DNA from: Rhodospirillaceae bacterium Spongia-Bin9
Lineage (GTDB): Bacteria > Pseudomonadota > Alphaproteobacteria > Bin65
DNA: 32,406 nt
Reading direction: 5' to 3'
Assembly (NCBI GenBank): GCA_900197615.1
Contig: FZLR01000030.1
Location: 1-32,406 of the forward strand
In this document: piece after piece, positions 16,387-24,110 of the stretch
How positions within the stretch are numbered: the first letter of the stretch is position 1
Layout of the letters: each line of letters opens with the position of its first letter
The notes under the pieces: generated by a model
What the model was told of the DNA's origin: nothing
Database searches by the model: none
The model's input: only the letters and a program-made list of their open reading frames with translations
Made by a program: the position numbers and the translations under genes

Positions 16387-16719
16387 ATGGCCTTGAACAA
16401 CGTGACCGATTCGTCTTTCGACGCCGATGTCCTGCAATCGTCCACGCCGGTTCTGGTGGATTTCTGGGCGGAGTGGTGCGGCCCGTGCAAACAGATCGCA
16501 CCGGCGCTGCAGGATATGGCGGCCGACAAGGACGGGCAGCTTGCGATCGCCAAGCTGAATATCGACGAAAATCCGTCGATCCCGCAGCGCTACAACGTTC
16601 GCGGCATTCCCACCCTGATGCTGTTCAGGGGCGGCGAGCTGGCGGCGACCAAGGTCGGCGCCCTGCCGAAGAGCAAGCTGTACGAATGGGTCGACAGCGT
16701 GCTCGCCGACGGCGCATAG
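16387..16719 (+). CDS. trxA: Thioredoxin TrxA
   Basis: A 110-residue cytoplasmic thioredoxin with the active site WCGPC (C31, C34), the buried VDFWAEW strand and the cis-proline P75 in RGIPTLMLF, all canonical. It reduces protein disulfides and would be an electron donor for class I and some class II ribonucleotide reductases, possibly including NrdJ at the right end of this window. The ATG at 16387 is preceded by a G-rich stretch (ACGGGGTAAGC) that can act as Shine-Dalgarno site. Its stop lies 7 bp from the end of folC, with which it is convergent; there is no room for separate terminators. Confidence 0.96.
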   Translation: MALNNVTDSSFDADVLQSSTPVLVDFWAEWCGPCKQIAPALQDMAADKDGQLAIAKLNIDENPSIPQRYNVRGIPTLMLFRGGELAATKVGALPKSKLYEWVDSVLADGA

Positions 16720-16726
16720 CCCGCGC

Positions 16727-18025
16727 CTAGTTTTCCGACAGCGCCTGCCCGATCAGGTAGAGCGATCCGCAGATCAGGATAATGTCGCCTTCGGCGGCCC
16801 GCGCCGCCGTCAGGCAAAGGGCGTGTTCGAGATCCTTCGCGGCAACCGCTTCGCCGACGCCGGCGGCGCGCGCCGCCGCGGCGAGTCCGTCCGCCGGGAA
16901 GCAGCGGTGGCCGGGAATCGGCACGGCCGAGAGCGACGCGCAGGCCGGCGCCAGCGCCTCGAGGACGCCCGCCGGATCCTTGGTTTCCAGCAAGCCCAGC
17001 ACGGCATGAACCGGGCGGTCCTGCGCACGCACCCAGCCGGCAAGCGCCCGCGCGGCGGCCGGATTGTGCGCGCCGTCCACCCATAGCTGCTGGCCCGGCT
17101 TCAGCGGGGCTGTGAGGGGACCGGCTTCAAGCCGTTGAAGCCGGCCGGGCCAGACGACCGACTGCATGGCCTGCGCCCAGTGTCCGTTGTCGAGCTGCGC
17201 CAGGCCGGCGGCATCGGCAAGGGTTATGGCGAAAGCGGCGTTCGCCGTCTGGTGCGCGCCGGCCAGCGCCGGAACGGGCAGACGGCACGACCGGTCCGCG
17301 GCGGCATACGACCATCCGGTTTCGCGCGAATCGCAGGCTGCGGGTTCGAAATCCCAATGGGCGCCGCCGATGAGCAGCGGCGCTCCGGCCTCGAGGGCGG
17401 CGCGTTCGACTGCGTTCATGGCCTCCGGCGGCAGCTTGCCGACGACCGCCGGGATGTCCGTTCGCAGGATTCCGGCTTTTTCCGCTGCGATCGCCTCGAT
17501 CGTATCGCCGAGATAGCCCTGGTGGTCCAGGCCGATGGAGACGATGCCCGTCGCCGCGGGCCGTCCGACGACATTGGTGGCGTCGAGCCGCCCGCCGAGG
17601 CCGGTCTCGAGCAGCAGGACATCGGCAGGCGTGTCGGCGAAAGCCTTGAACGCCGCCGCCGTCGTGATCTCGAAGAAGGTGATCGGCGCGCCGTCGTTGG
17701 CGCGGTCGGCCGCTTCGAGGACTTCGACCAGCGCGGCATCGCCGACAGGCCGGCCTCCGAGGACGATCCGTTCGTTGAAACGCACCAGATGGGGCGAGAC
17801 ATACTGGTGGACCGACAGGCCGGCGGCCTCGAAGGCGGCGCGGCAGAAGGCAAGCACGGAGCCCTTGCCGTTCGTGCCCGAGACGTGGAGGACGGGGGGC
17901 AGCCTGTCCTGCGGGCGTCCCAGCTTCGCCAGCAGCGCCTCGATCCGGCCGAGCGACAGGTCGATGACGCGCGGATGAAGGGCCGTGAATCGCTCCAGCA
18001 GCCGATCGACGGTTGCGGCGGACAA
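16727..18025 (-). CDS. folC: Folylpolyglutamate synthase/dihydrofolate synthase FolC
   Basis: FolC adds glutamate to dihydropteroate and then to reduced folates, using ATP. The 432-residue protein has the P-loop HVSGTNGKGS (residues 47-56), the HQYVSPHLVRFNERI substrate loop, LLLETGLGGRLDATNVV, the GLDHQGYLGDTIEAIAAEKAGI motif of the family and a C-terminal Mur-ligase domain with WVDGAHNPAAARAL. Start is TTG 18025, the first possible start after an in-frame stop and only 9 bp after the accD stop, so accD-folC form an operon as in most alphaproteobacteria. The weak start and the lack of a Shine-Dalgarno site suggest coupling to accD translation. Confidence 0.93.
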   Translation of the reverse strand: MSAATVDRLLERFTALHPRVIDLSLGRIEALLAKLGRPQDRLPPVLHVSGTNGKGSVLAFCRAAFEAAGLSVHQYVSPHLVRFNERIVLGGRPVGDAALVEVLEAADRANDGAPITFFEITTAAAFKAFADTPADVLLLETGLGGRLDATNVVGRPAATGIVSIGLDHQGYLGDTIEAIAAEKAGILRTDIPAVVGKLPPEAMNAVERAALEAGAPLLIGGAHWDFEPAACDSRETGWSYAAADRSCRLPVPALAGAHQTANAAFAITLADAAGLAQLDNGHWAQAMQSVVWPGRLQRLEAGPLTAPLKPGQQLWVDGAHNPAAARALAGWVRAQDRPVHAVLGLLETKDPAGVLEALAPACASLSAVPIPGHRCFPADGLAAAARAAGVGEAVAAKDLEHALCLTAARAAEGDIILICGSLYLIGQALSEN

Positions 18026-18034
18026 GGGGTGCGG

Positions 18035-19069
18035 TCAATCCCTGGCGGGCTCGGCCGGCTCTGCCGGCTCCGGCAGGGCAGGCGGATCGGCCGTTTCGCC
18101 CGGCGGTCCCGCATCCTTTGCCTCGGCCAGGACCGGTTCCTTCGGCGCCGTCGCCTTTTCAGGCCTGGCGGCGATCCGCTTTGCCGGGTCCAGCGGCACG
18201 ACATCGGCGGGCGGATTGGGCCGCATCAGATGGCGCAGGGTGCGGATCAGCGTTTCGCGCATCTCCTGGCGCGGCACGACCATGTCCACCATGCCGTGTT
18301 CGTAGAGATATTCCGCGCTCTGGAAGCCGTCCGGCAGCTTTTCGCGGATCGTGTCCTCGATCACCCGCTTGCCGGCGAAGCCGATCGTCGCGCCCGGCTC
18401 GGCGATGGCGATGTCGCCGAGCATGGCGAAGGAGGCCGAGACGCCGCCCGTCGTCGGGTCCGTCATCAGGGAGATGAAGGGCAGGCGCGCCTCGCGCACC
18501 TCCTGCACCGCAACGACGGTGCGCGGCATCTGCATCAGCGAGAGGATGCCTTCCTGCATCCGCGCGCCGCCCGAGGCCGGTATGGCGATGAGCGGCGCCT
18601 GTTGCAGGACGGCGAGGCGGGCGGCGGCAACGAAGGCTTCGCCGACCGCGATGCCCATCGAGCCGCCCATGAAGGAAAAGTCGAAAGCCGCGACCACCAC
18701 CCTCATGCCGCCGATCGTGCCGTGGGCAACGATGGCCGCATCGCCGCCGGTCTCCCTGGCGCCGGTCGCGGTCTGGGCGTCGCGCAGCCGCTCGGTATAA
18801 CGCTTGCGGTCGCGGAATTTCAGCGGATCCACGACCGCCTTCGGCGGTTCGATCTCCTGGAACGCACCCTCGTCGAACAGGGCGGCCAGCCGTTCGCGCA
18901 CCGCGATGCGCATATGATGGCCGCAATGCGGGCAGACCTTCAGGTTGGCGTCCAGCTCGCGATGGAAGATCATCTGATCGCAGGCGGCGCATTTGACCCA
19001 GAGATTTTCCGGCACGTCGCGCGTGACCAGCGCGCGGATCTTAGGGCGAAGGTTTTCCAGCCAGCTCAT
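18035..19069 (-). CDS. accD: Acetyl-CoA carboxylase carboxyltransferase beta subunit AccD
   Basis: AccD joins AccA to transfer the carboxyl group from biotin to acetyl-CoA, giving malonyl-CoA for fatty-acid synthesis. The 344-residue product opens with the four-cysteine zinc ribbon (C27, C30, C46, C49), then the crotonase-like carboxyltransferase core with GGMRVVVAAFDFSFMGGSMG, ASGGARMQEG and DPTTGGVSASFAMLGDI. A disordered Pro/Glu/Ala tail of about 45 residues follows. ATG 19069 is the standard start (MSWLENLRPKI). The gene lies 64 bp downstream of lapA, where trpF, trpB and trpA usually intervene, and 9 bp before folC. Confidence 0.96.
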   Translation of the reverse strand: MSWLENLRPKIRALVTRDVPENLWVKCAACDQMIFHRELDANLKVCPHCGHHMRIAVRERLAALFDEGAFQEIEPPKAVVDPLKFRDRKRYTERLRDAQTATGARETGGDAAIVAHGTIGGMRVVVAAFDFSFMGGSMGIAVGEAFVAAARLAVLQQAPLIAIPASGGARMQEGILSLMQMPRTVVAVQEVREARLPFISLMTDPTTGGVSASFAMLGDIAIAEPGATIGFAGKRVIEDTIREKLPDGFQSAEYLYEHGMVDMVVPRQEMRETLIRTLRHLMRPNPPADVVPLDPAKRIAARPEKATAPKEPVLAEAKDAGPPGETADPPALPEPAEPAEPARD

Positions 19070-19133
19070 GGCCCCTCACTGTCTTGCACACCCGCCGGGT
19101 TCGGCATCGGCCGGCCCGGCATCCAACCCATGT

Positions 19134-19430
19134 TCAACCCGCTCGAACTGCCGGCACGCCGCCGCCCGCCTCGACCTGGCGTTCCAGCTTCCGGGCGGCG
19201 CGCCGGATTTCGCGCGTCTTGCGCCTGCCCTTTCCGCCGCCCATCCAGGCGACCAGTGCGCCGCCGAGAAATCCGAGCACGATGCCGCCGAAGACCAGGC
19301 CGTAGACCGGCAACGACAGGACCAGCGGCGCCGGCCACAGATTCGCCTCGACGAGATGGTAGTTGTGGGTGGCGAAGGCGACGAAAGCGATGCCGACCAG
19401 TCCGATGACGATCCAACCGATGAGTTTCAT
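19134..19430 (-). CDS. LapA-domain (DUF1049) small membrane protein
   Basis: The 98-residue protein has two membrane helices, about residues 3-20 (LIGWIVIGLVGIAFVAF) and 38-62 (VYGLVFGGIVLGFLGGALVAW), a short periplasmic stretch NYHLVEANLWP between them, and a basic C-terminal tail (KGRRKTREIRRAARKLE) facing the cytoplasm. This is the LapA/YciS layout; E. coli LapA works with LapB in controlling LpxC and lipopolysaccharide assembly. The open frame extends upstream, but the ATG at 19430 gives the family N-terminus MKLIGWI. It lies between ihfB and accD, its usual neighbours apart from the missing trp genes. Confidence 0.85.
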   Translation of the reverse strand: MKLIGWIVIGLVGIAFVAFATHNYHLVEANLWPAPLVLSLPVYGLVFGGIVLGFLGGALVAWMGGGKGRRKTREIRRAARKLERQVEAGGGVPAVRAG

Positions 19431-19527
19431 GCCGGTGCTCCTGCGCGGCCGGGCTCCCGAACCCCAAATGCGGCGAGGGCCCGCCGCCGGTACAATTCGG
19501 CCCGGAGCGATGCGCCGGCCGGCCGCT

Positions 19528-19561
19528 GTCCGGTCACCCCGTCCGGTCACCCCGTCCGGTC
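19528..19561 (-). repeat. 13-bp tandem repeat across the ihfB stop codon
   Basis: The unit gtccggtcacccc is present at 19528-19540 and 19541-19553 with a partial third copy to 19561. The ihfB TGA (19547-19549) lies inside the second unit. Because 13 is not a multiple of three, loss or gain of a unit would alter the last residues or the stop. Confidence 0.7.
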
Positions 19562-19837
19562 GGGGTTCAGCCGCTCGCGCAGTTCCTTGCCGGTCTTGAA
19601 ATAGGGCACGCGCTTGCGGTCGACATGGACGGTTGCGCCGGTACGCGGATTGCGCCCGATGCGCGGCGCACGATCCTTGACCGAGAACGCGCCGAAGCCG
19701 CGCAGTTCCACCCGGTCGCCCCGTTCCAGTGCGTCGGAGATTTCGTCGAACACCGTTGTCACGATGCGTTCGAAGATCTTCGCCTTCAGATCCGGATGCC
19801 GTTCGGCCAGCCGTGCGATCAGTTCCGACTTTGTCAT
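19547..19837 (-). CDS. ihfB: Integration host factor beta subunit
   Basis: A 96-residue HU/IHF-family DNA-bending protein. The start [15 protein letters not shown], the [17 protein letters not shown] core and the DNA-contacting arm [35 protein letters not shown] match IHF beta rather than HU (quoted piecewise: GRNPRTG then [14 protein letters not shown]). With IhfA it bends DNA by about 160 degrees at specific sites. ATG 19837 follows a GGGAG at a suitable distance; an upstream TTG would add ten unrelated residues. It is usually co-transcribed after rpsA, but here it heads its own leftward unit, ihfB-lapA-accD-folC, divergent from rpsT. Confidence 0.93.
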   Translation of the reverse strand: MTKSELIARLAERHPDLKAKIFERIVTTVFDEISDALERGDRVELRGFGAFSVKDRAPRIGRNPRTGATVHVDRKRVPYFKTGKELRERLNPDRTG

Positions 19838-19933
19838 GGCAGGTGCGGGCGCTCCCAAACGCGACAATTGAATTCCGGAACGGGCGCGGACCAGCCCGAA
19901 TATTGCCTGCGCATTGTCCCCAACCGGACGGGA

Positions 19934-19962
19934 AGACTGCCAAAGAGGTGCGGCAAGGTCAA
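19934..19962 (-). promoter_or_regulatory. Candidate ihfB promoter
   Basis: On the complement, TTGACC (19962-19957), a 17-base spacer and CAGTCT (19939-19934) lie about 100 bases before the ihfB start. The -35 box is good and the -10 box is poor, so this is tentative. Confidence 0.3.
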
Positions 19963-20138
19963 GACTAAGCCTCTAAGAAATAACTGTTTTTGTGGCGTTG
20001 CCGGGAATATGCCCGGTGCGGCCGCTGTTGTGGCGGCGATCGGGCCAGCCCGGACCCGGATGTCTGCGGTCCCGATATCCGGCGCTGCGATCCCTTCGGA
20101 CGGCTGGAATGCGGCCATAAGGAGCGGCGCGACCGCTC

Positions 20139-20168
20139 TTGACGATCCGCCCTCTTGCCCCTTAATTT
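20139..20168 (+). promoter_or_regulatory. Candidate rpsT promoter
   Basis: TTGACG (20139-20144) and TAATTT (20163-20168) are 18 bases apart; TTAATT one base earlier gives 17. This is the best sigma-70 match in the ihfB-rpsT gap and lies about 80 bases before the rpsT ATG. Confidence 0.5.
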
Positions 20169-20246
20169 CCGCTCTACCTGCGCGCCACCGGTCGGTCTGG
20201 CGCGCGATTCGTGTCGACAACCAACAATACCGGACCGAAGAAACAG

Positions 20247-20510
20247 ATGGCCCATCACAATTCGGCCAAGAAGCGCATCCGCCGCAATGGCGCGAAAGCG
20301 CAGGTCAATACTGCCCGGCGCAGCCGGGTGCGCGGTTTCCTGAAAAAGGTGGAGCTTGCGATAGCCGCCGGCGACCGCGAGGCTGCCCGCGACGCGCTGA
20401 AGACGGCCCAGCCGGAGATTATGCGCGGCGTAAACAAAGGTATCCTTCACAGGAATACCGCTTCGCGGCGCATCGGCCGCCTGAACGCCCGTATCAAGGC
20501 GCTGGCTTAA
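20247..20510 (+). CDS. rpsT: Ribosomal protein S20
   Basis: The 87-residue basic protein [14 protein letters not shown]...LNARIKALA is S20 of the small subunit, which binds 16S rRNA and helps early assembly and initiation. The motif [19 protein letters not shown] near the end is diagnostic. The ATG at 20247 gives the conserved start; the frame is open for 12 codons upstream but that part is the leader. A purine-rich GAAGAAA precedes it. In many alphaproteobacteria rpsT stands next to dnaA and the origin; here the next gene is a marR regulator. Confidence 0.96.
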   Translation: MAHHNSAKKRIRRNGAKAQVNTARRSRVRGFLKKVELAIAAGDREAARDALKTAQPEIMRGVNKGILHRNTASRRIGRLNARIKALA

Positions 20511-20555
20511 CCGCGGCAACGCCGCCGGCACGGCGCAACGGCCCGGAACCGGCCG

Positions 20556-20571
20556 GCTCCCGAAGGGGAGC
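20556..20571 (+). terminator. Hairpin after rpsT
   Basis: The sequence gctccc-gaag-gggagc forms a perfect 6-bp stem with a 4-base loop 45 bases after the rpsT stop. It lacks a T tract, so it is a weak or Rho-helped terminator candidate. Confidence 0.35.
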
Positions 20572-20629
20572 GCACAGGACCGGAACCTGAAAGAGCTTTA
20601 ATCGCCTTTCCGCTGACCTGAAACGGCCC

Positions 20630-20657
20630 TTGCGCCGCCCGGCAGAATGTTTATATT
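20630..20657 (+). promoter_or_regulatory. Candidate marR promoter
   Basis: TTGCGC (20630-20635), a 16-base spacer and TATATT (20652-20657) lie 55 bases before the marR start. The -10 box overlaps the first of the palindromes described next. Confidence 0.45.
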
Positions 20658-20689
20658 GCAATGCAGCATTCTTCTTTTGCAGCGCAAAA
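20655..20689 (+). promoter_or_regulatory. Three stacked palindromes, probable MarR operator
   Basis: Three perfect dyads lie side by side: ATTGCAAT (20655-20662), AATGC-A-GCATT (20660-20670) and TTTTGC-AGC-GCAAAA (20675-20689). All share a TGCA/TTGC core. They cover the stretch from the predicted -10 box to about +25, where a bound repressor would block initiation. Autorepression through such sites is common for MarR proteins; here it is inferred from position and symmetry. Confidence 0.55.
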
Positions 20690-20711
20690 TTTCAACCTAG
20701 AGGAGGCCGTC

Positions 20712-21176
20712 ATGCCCGACGGGTCCATCGATCGGACGGCGCTGGAACTGCTGTCCAGTTGCACCTGCCAGAATCTGCGCCAGGCGACGCGAGTCGTTAC
20801 CCAGCATTACGAACAGGTGCTGGAGCCGACCGGCGTCAAGATTACCCAGCTCCCGGTGCTGGCGGCCGCGGCTTCGATGGGCCCCATTTCGATGAGCCGG
20901 CTGGCCGAGACGCTGGTCATGGACCGTACGACGCTGACCCGCAACCTTCAGCCGCTGGAGCGCGCCGGGCTGGTGCGGGTGGAAGCGGGCAGCGACCGGC
21001 GCGCCCGCCTGGTGAGCGCAACCAGGCAGGGCCTGGAGACGCTCTACGCCGCGCTGCCGCTGTGGAAGCAGGCCCAATCCGCCATGGTCGAGGCGCTGGG
21101 GCGCTTCAAGTGGGGCGTCCTGATGGACAATCTGCGCCTGACCGTGGACTCGACCCGGAAAACGTCTGCCGACTGA
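20712..21176 (+). CDS. MarR-family winged-helix regulator
   Basis: The 154-residue protein has the MarR fold: a dimer helix around residues 12-38, the recognition helix in ISMSRLAETLVMDRTTLTRNLQPLERAGL, the wing VRVEAGSDRRARLVSATRQG, and a C-terminal dimer helix. Residues C17 and C19 (SSCTCQNLR) lie in the first helix, where cysteines serve as oxidation sensors in OhrR-like members; whether they do so here is unknown. The ATG at 20712 has a perfect AGGAGG five bases upstream, so the ATG at 20661 is rejected. Three palindromes just upstream point to autoregulation. No obvious target gene (drug pump, peroxidase) is adjacent; ruvX follows 143 bp later. Confidence 0.9.
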   Translation: MPDGSIDRTALELLSSCTCQNLRQATRVVTQHYEQVLEPTGVKITQLPVLAAAASMGPISMSRLAETLVMDRTTLTRNLQPLERAGLVRVEAGSDRRARLVSATRQGLETLYAALPLWKQAQSAMVEALGRFKWGVLMDNLRLTVDSTRKTSAD

Positions 21177-21319
21177 GACTGCTGCGACAGGCCCGGGATC
21201 GGTAAGCGGCCGGCCGGACAACCGCCGGTCTCCGGCGCAGACCATGACAATAGTGCGGATTCCGGGCTAATGTCCGGTTCGCCGCTGCTTGCCGCCGCCC
21301 GCCGCTGTCCGACTGCCCG

Positions 21320-21820
21320 ATGCCGGAAATCGACCTTTATGCCCTGCCTGAACTCCTGCCGCCCGGTGCGCCGGCGATGGGCCTCGATGTCGGCGCCAGA
21401 ACCGTCGGCCTCGCCATCTCGGACCGCACCCGCACCATCGCCTCGCCGCTGATTACGGTGCACCGCAAGAAGTTCGTCGCCGATGCCGCGGAAATTGCGT
21501 CGCAGATCGCCGGCCGTGGCGCCGCCGCCCTGATTTACGGACTGCCGGTCAACATGTCCGGCGCCGAAGGGCCGCGCTGCCAGTCCGTTCGGCAGTTCGC
21601 ACGCAACATGGACGGCAGGATGGCCTTGCCCTACGCGTTCTGGGACGAGCGGCTGTCGACCGTGGCGGTCGAGCGGCTGCTGATCGGCGAGGCGGACATG
21701 ACCCGCAAGCGCCGGGCAGAGGTGGTGGACAAGGCGGCAGCGGCCTGGATTCTCCAGGGGGCGCTGGATGCGCTGAAGGCCGGGGCGCCGCAGGAACCGC
21801 CGCCGCATTCCACGGCCTGA
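21320..21820 (+). CDS. ruvX: RuvX/YqgF Holliday-junction resolvase-like nuclease
   Basis: The 166-residue protein has the RNase-H-like YqgF fold: MGLDVGARTVGLAISD with the first catalytic Asp (D23), GLPVNMSG, FWDERLSTVAVERLL with the conserved Glu, and DKAAAAWILQGAL with the last Asp. YqgF/RuvX proteins are linked to 16S rRNA 5' maturation and, in some bacteria, to Holliday-junction cutting. A 19-residue extension precedes the first strand, as is common in alphaproteobacteria. The ATG at 21320 has no clear Shine-Dalgarno site. The gene is 22 bp before the AEC transporter on the same strand. Confidence 0.92.
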   Translation: MPEIDLYALPELLPPGAPAMGLDVGARTVGLAISDRTRTIASPLITVHRKKFVADAAEIASQIAGRGAAALIYGLPVNMSGAEGPRCQSVRQFARNMDGRMALPYAFWDERLSTVAVERLLIGEADMTRKRRAEVVDKAAAAWILQGALDALKAGAPQEPPPHSTA

Positions 21821-21842
21821 AGGCACAGCGGCGGAACCCCCC

Positions 21843-22775
21843 TTGTCCGACACCTTCGCAGCCATTGCCCCCGTCGTTGCCCTGATCCTGCTGGGCTGGG
21901 CCCTGCGCCGTGCGGAATTCGCGCCCGAAGCCTTCTGGTCCGGCATCGACCGACTGACCTATTTCATCCTGCTGCCCTGCCTGCTGGTGAACGGGCTGTC
22001 GGGAGCCAACCTGGACGAGCTGCCGGTCGGCGATGCCGTGCTGGCGGTGAGTGCGGGCGTGCTGGCGGCGGTCGTGCTGATGCACGCGGTTCGCCGCGCC
22101 GTCGCCCCCAAGCCGGGTGCCTACGGCGCGCTCGTGCAATGCAGCCTGCGGGGCAACAACTATCCGGTGCTGGCGATCGTCGTGGCCCTGTTCGACGACG
22201 TCGGCCTGTCGGCCTTTGCGCTTTCCCTGATCGCCTTCGTGCCGCTGACCAACCTTATCAGCGTGATCGCTCTGGTCCGCACGAGCAGCGGCAAGGGCGC
22301 GGCGCCGAACGCCCTGGCGCTGATCGTGCGCCAGATCCTGCTCAATCCGATTCTGATCGCGGTTGCCCTGGGCCTCGCGATCAATCTCGCCGATACCGGC
22401 ATTCCCGGCCCGGCCGACGGCATCCTGCAGGTCCTCGGCCGGGCCGCCCTGCCGCTCGGGCTGCTGGCGGTCGGCGCCGGCCTCGCCTTCGACGCCACGG
22501 CCGGCAGCGGGCGCGCCGTGCTGGCCTCCCTGGCCGTGAAGCTGCTTCTGTTGCCCGGCTTCGTGCTGGTCGGCCTGCACAGCCTGGAGATCGAGGTCAC
22601 CTACGCCACGGCCCTGCTGATCCATGCCGCAGTGCCCTGCTCGGTATCGACCTATGCCTTCGCCCGGCAGCTGCGCGGCGACGCCAAGACAACGGCGGCC
22701 ATGATCGCGACGCAGACGGTGGTCAGCATCGTCACCCTGCCGCTCTGGCTGTGGCTCGCAACGGAGATTTTATGA
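21843..22775 (+). CDS. AEC-family (auxin efflux carrier-like) transporter
   Basis: The 310-residue membrane protein has about ten hydrophobic helices in two five-helix halves, with the AEC hallmarks RLTYFILLPCLLVNGL near the start, RGNNYPVLAIVVALF in the middle, LPLGLLAVGAGLAF before the last helices and AVPCSVSTYAFARQL near the end. Family members export or import small organic acids such as malate or malonate; the substrate here is not evident. Start is TTG 21843; no better start is available and the Shine-Dalgarno site is weak. It may be expressed with ruvX. It ends 21 bp from the end of the convergent dctM gene. Confidence 0.9.
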   Translation: MSDTFAAIAPVVALILLGWALRRAEFAPEAFWSGIDRLTYFILLPCLLVNGLSGANLDELPVGDAVLAVSAGVLAAVVLMHAVRRAVAPKPGAYGALVQCSLRGNNYPVLAIVVALFDDVGLSAFALSLIAFVPLTNLISVIALVRTSSGKGAAPNALALIVRQILLNPILIAVALGLAINLADTGIPGPADGILQVLGRAALPLGLLAVGAGLAFDATAGSGRAVLASLAVKLLLLPGFVLVGLHSLEIEVTYATALLIHAAVPCSVSTYAFARQLRGDAKTTAAMIATQTVVSIVTLPLWLWLATEIL

Positions 22776-22796
22776 CCCGGCGCAGCGGTCCCCGGC

Positions 22797-24110
22797 TCAG
22801 TTCATGATCGCTTCCGGCAGCCATAGCGGAATTTCCGGCACGAACATCACGACGAAGGTGACGATCAGGATCACGAAGAAGAAATACTTGCCGTGTTTCC
22901 ACCATTCGAAAACGGTGGTGTCGAGCAGGCGGCACGCGAACAGGGTCTGCACGCCGACCGGCGGCGTCAGGTTGGCCAGCAGGATGATCATGCTGAAACT
23001 CACCCCGTAATGAATCGGGTCGATGCCGAGGCTCCGGGCTGCCGGCAGCATCAGGGGCATGAAGATCAGCATGATCGGCACGGCCTCGATAAAGAAGCCC
23101 ATCACGAAGAAGACCGCGAAATTCAGGAGCAGAAATTCCGTCGGCGTAAAGGCGCCGGCGGTGAAGAACTGCTCGACCGTGTCCGCCAGGTTGAGGCGCA
23201 CGATCAGCACGCCGAATACCGCCGCACCCGCGACCAGGAACAGGTAGCTCATGGAGCTCAGCAGGTTGCGGCTGAAGGAATCGACCAGAGTACCCACCGT
23301 CGTGTTCGCCCGAAATATCGTTACGGCCAGGATAAGCCCCAGAACGATGCCCGCAGCGCCGGCCTCGACCGGGGAGAATACGCCGAAGCGCATGCCGCCC
23401 AGGATGAAGATCGGGATCGCCAGACCCATCAGCGCCGCAGCCGGCGAGCCGCCGCGCCGGCGGCCGATTCCCGAAAAGCCGCCGGTCGCCGCGCGCGCGT
23501 CGGCATTCGCGGCTTCGTACCGCTTCTGCAGGAACGCCGCGACGACCATGAGCCCGATGGCGACCATGAAACCGGGCGCAATACCGGCGATCCACAGGCG
23601 CAGAATCGAGATTTCGCCGGCGAGGCCGAGGATCAGCAGCACGTTGCTCGGCGGGATCAGCGCGCCGATCAGCCCGGCGCAGGAAATCAGCCCGGCCAGA
23701 TAGCCCCTGGCGTATCCCAGCCGTTCCATCTCGTCCCGGAACATGGTGCTGAGCATCCCGGCCTCGGCCAGGGTAGAGCCGGTCATGCCGCCCATGAAAA
23801 GCGAGGAGACGATCAGGACCTGGGACGTGCCGCCCCGGACCCGGCGGCCGATTACCTCGCCGAACCAGACCACGCCCCGGGCCACGCCGATGTCGGAGAG
23901 CAGGCCGCCGAAAATGATGAAGAGCGGCAAAGCCAGCCAGGCGAAGTTGCCGAGCACGCCCATGACGGCGATGGGCGACCCGAGCAATGGGATGCCGGCC
24001 GTCAGCATACCGGCCAGCCCGGCCAGCCCCATGGCCGCCGCCAGCGGAACGCCCAGGATTGCCAGCGAAAACAGGACGCAGAAGGCGATCCCGCCGGCGA
24101 TCAGTTCCAT
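22797..24110 (-). CDS. TRAP transporter large permease (DctM type)
   Basis: The 437-residue protein has about a dozen membrane helices and is the ion-coupled channel subunit of a TRAP transporter. Family motifs visible are LLGSPIAVMGVLGN, PLFIIFGGLLSDIG, SLFMGGMTGSTLAEAGMLS, LIGALIPPSNVLLILG near the middle, and ANLTPPVGVQTLFA near the end. The ATG at 24110 lies inside the end of the dctQ gene (10-bp overlap), so the two are coupled. The 3' end converges with the AEC gene. Sodium-driven TRAP systems take up carboxylates or sulfonates; which one is not shown by this subunit. Confidence 0.92.
   Translation of the reverse strand: MELIAGGIAFCVLFSLAILGVPLAAAMGLAGLAGMLTAGIPLLGSPIAVMGVLGNFAWLALPLFIIFGGLLSDIGVARGVVWFGEVIGRRVRGGTSQVLIVSSLFMGGMTGSTLAEAGMLSTMFRDEMERLGYARGYLAGLISCAGLIGALIPPSNVLLILGLAGEISILRLWIAGIAPGFMVAIGLMVVAAFLQKRYEAANADARAATGGFSGIGRRRGGSPAAALMGLAIPIFILGGMRFGVFSPVEAGAAGIVLGLILAVTIFRANTTVGTLVDSFSRNLLSSMSYLFLVAGAAVFGVLIVRLNLADTVEQFFTAGAFTPTEFLLLNFAVFFVMGFFIEAVPIMLIFMPLMLPAARSLGIDPIHYGVSFSMIILLANLTPPVGVQTLFACRLLDTTVFEWWKHGKYFFFVILIVTFVVMFVPEIPLWLPEAIMN

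Larger units (their letters stand above)
19838..20246. other. 409-bp gene-free region between divergent ihfB and rpsT
   Basis: I see no coding sequence here. The region holds promoter-like elements for both sides (listed separately), an AT-rich patch at 19970-19993 and a small dyad ccggg-aatatg-cccgg at 20001-20016. The rpsT side would have a leader of about 70 bases after its predicted promoter. Confidence 0.6.

Noticed and set aside
20661-20711. Longer MarR protein starting at ATG 20661
   Set aside because: The perfect AGGAGG serves the ATG at 20712, and the upstream stretch holds palindromes that make sense as DNA sites rather than codons.
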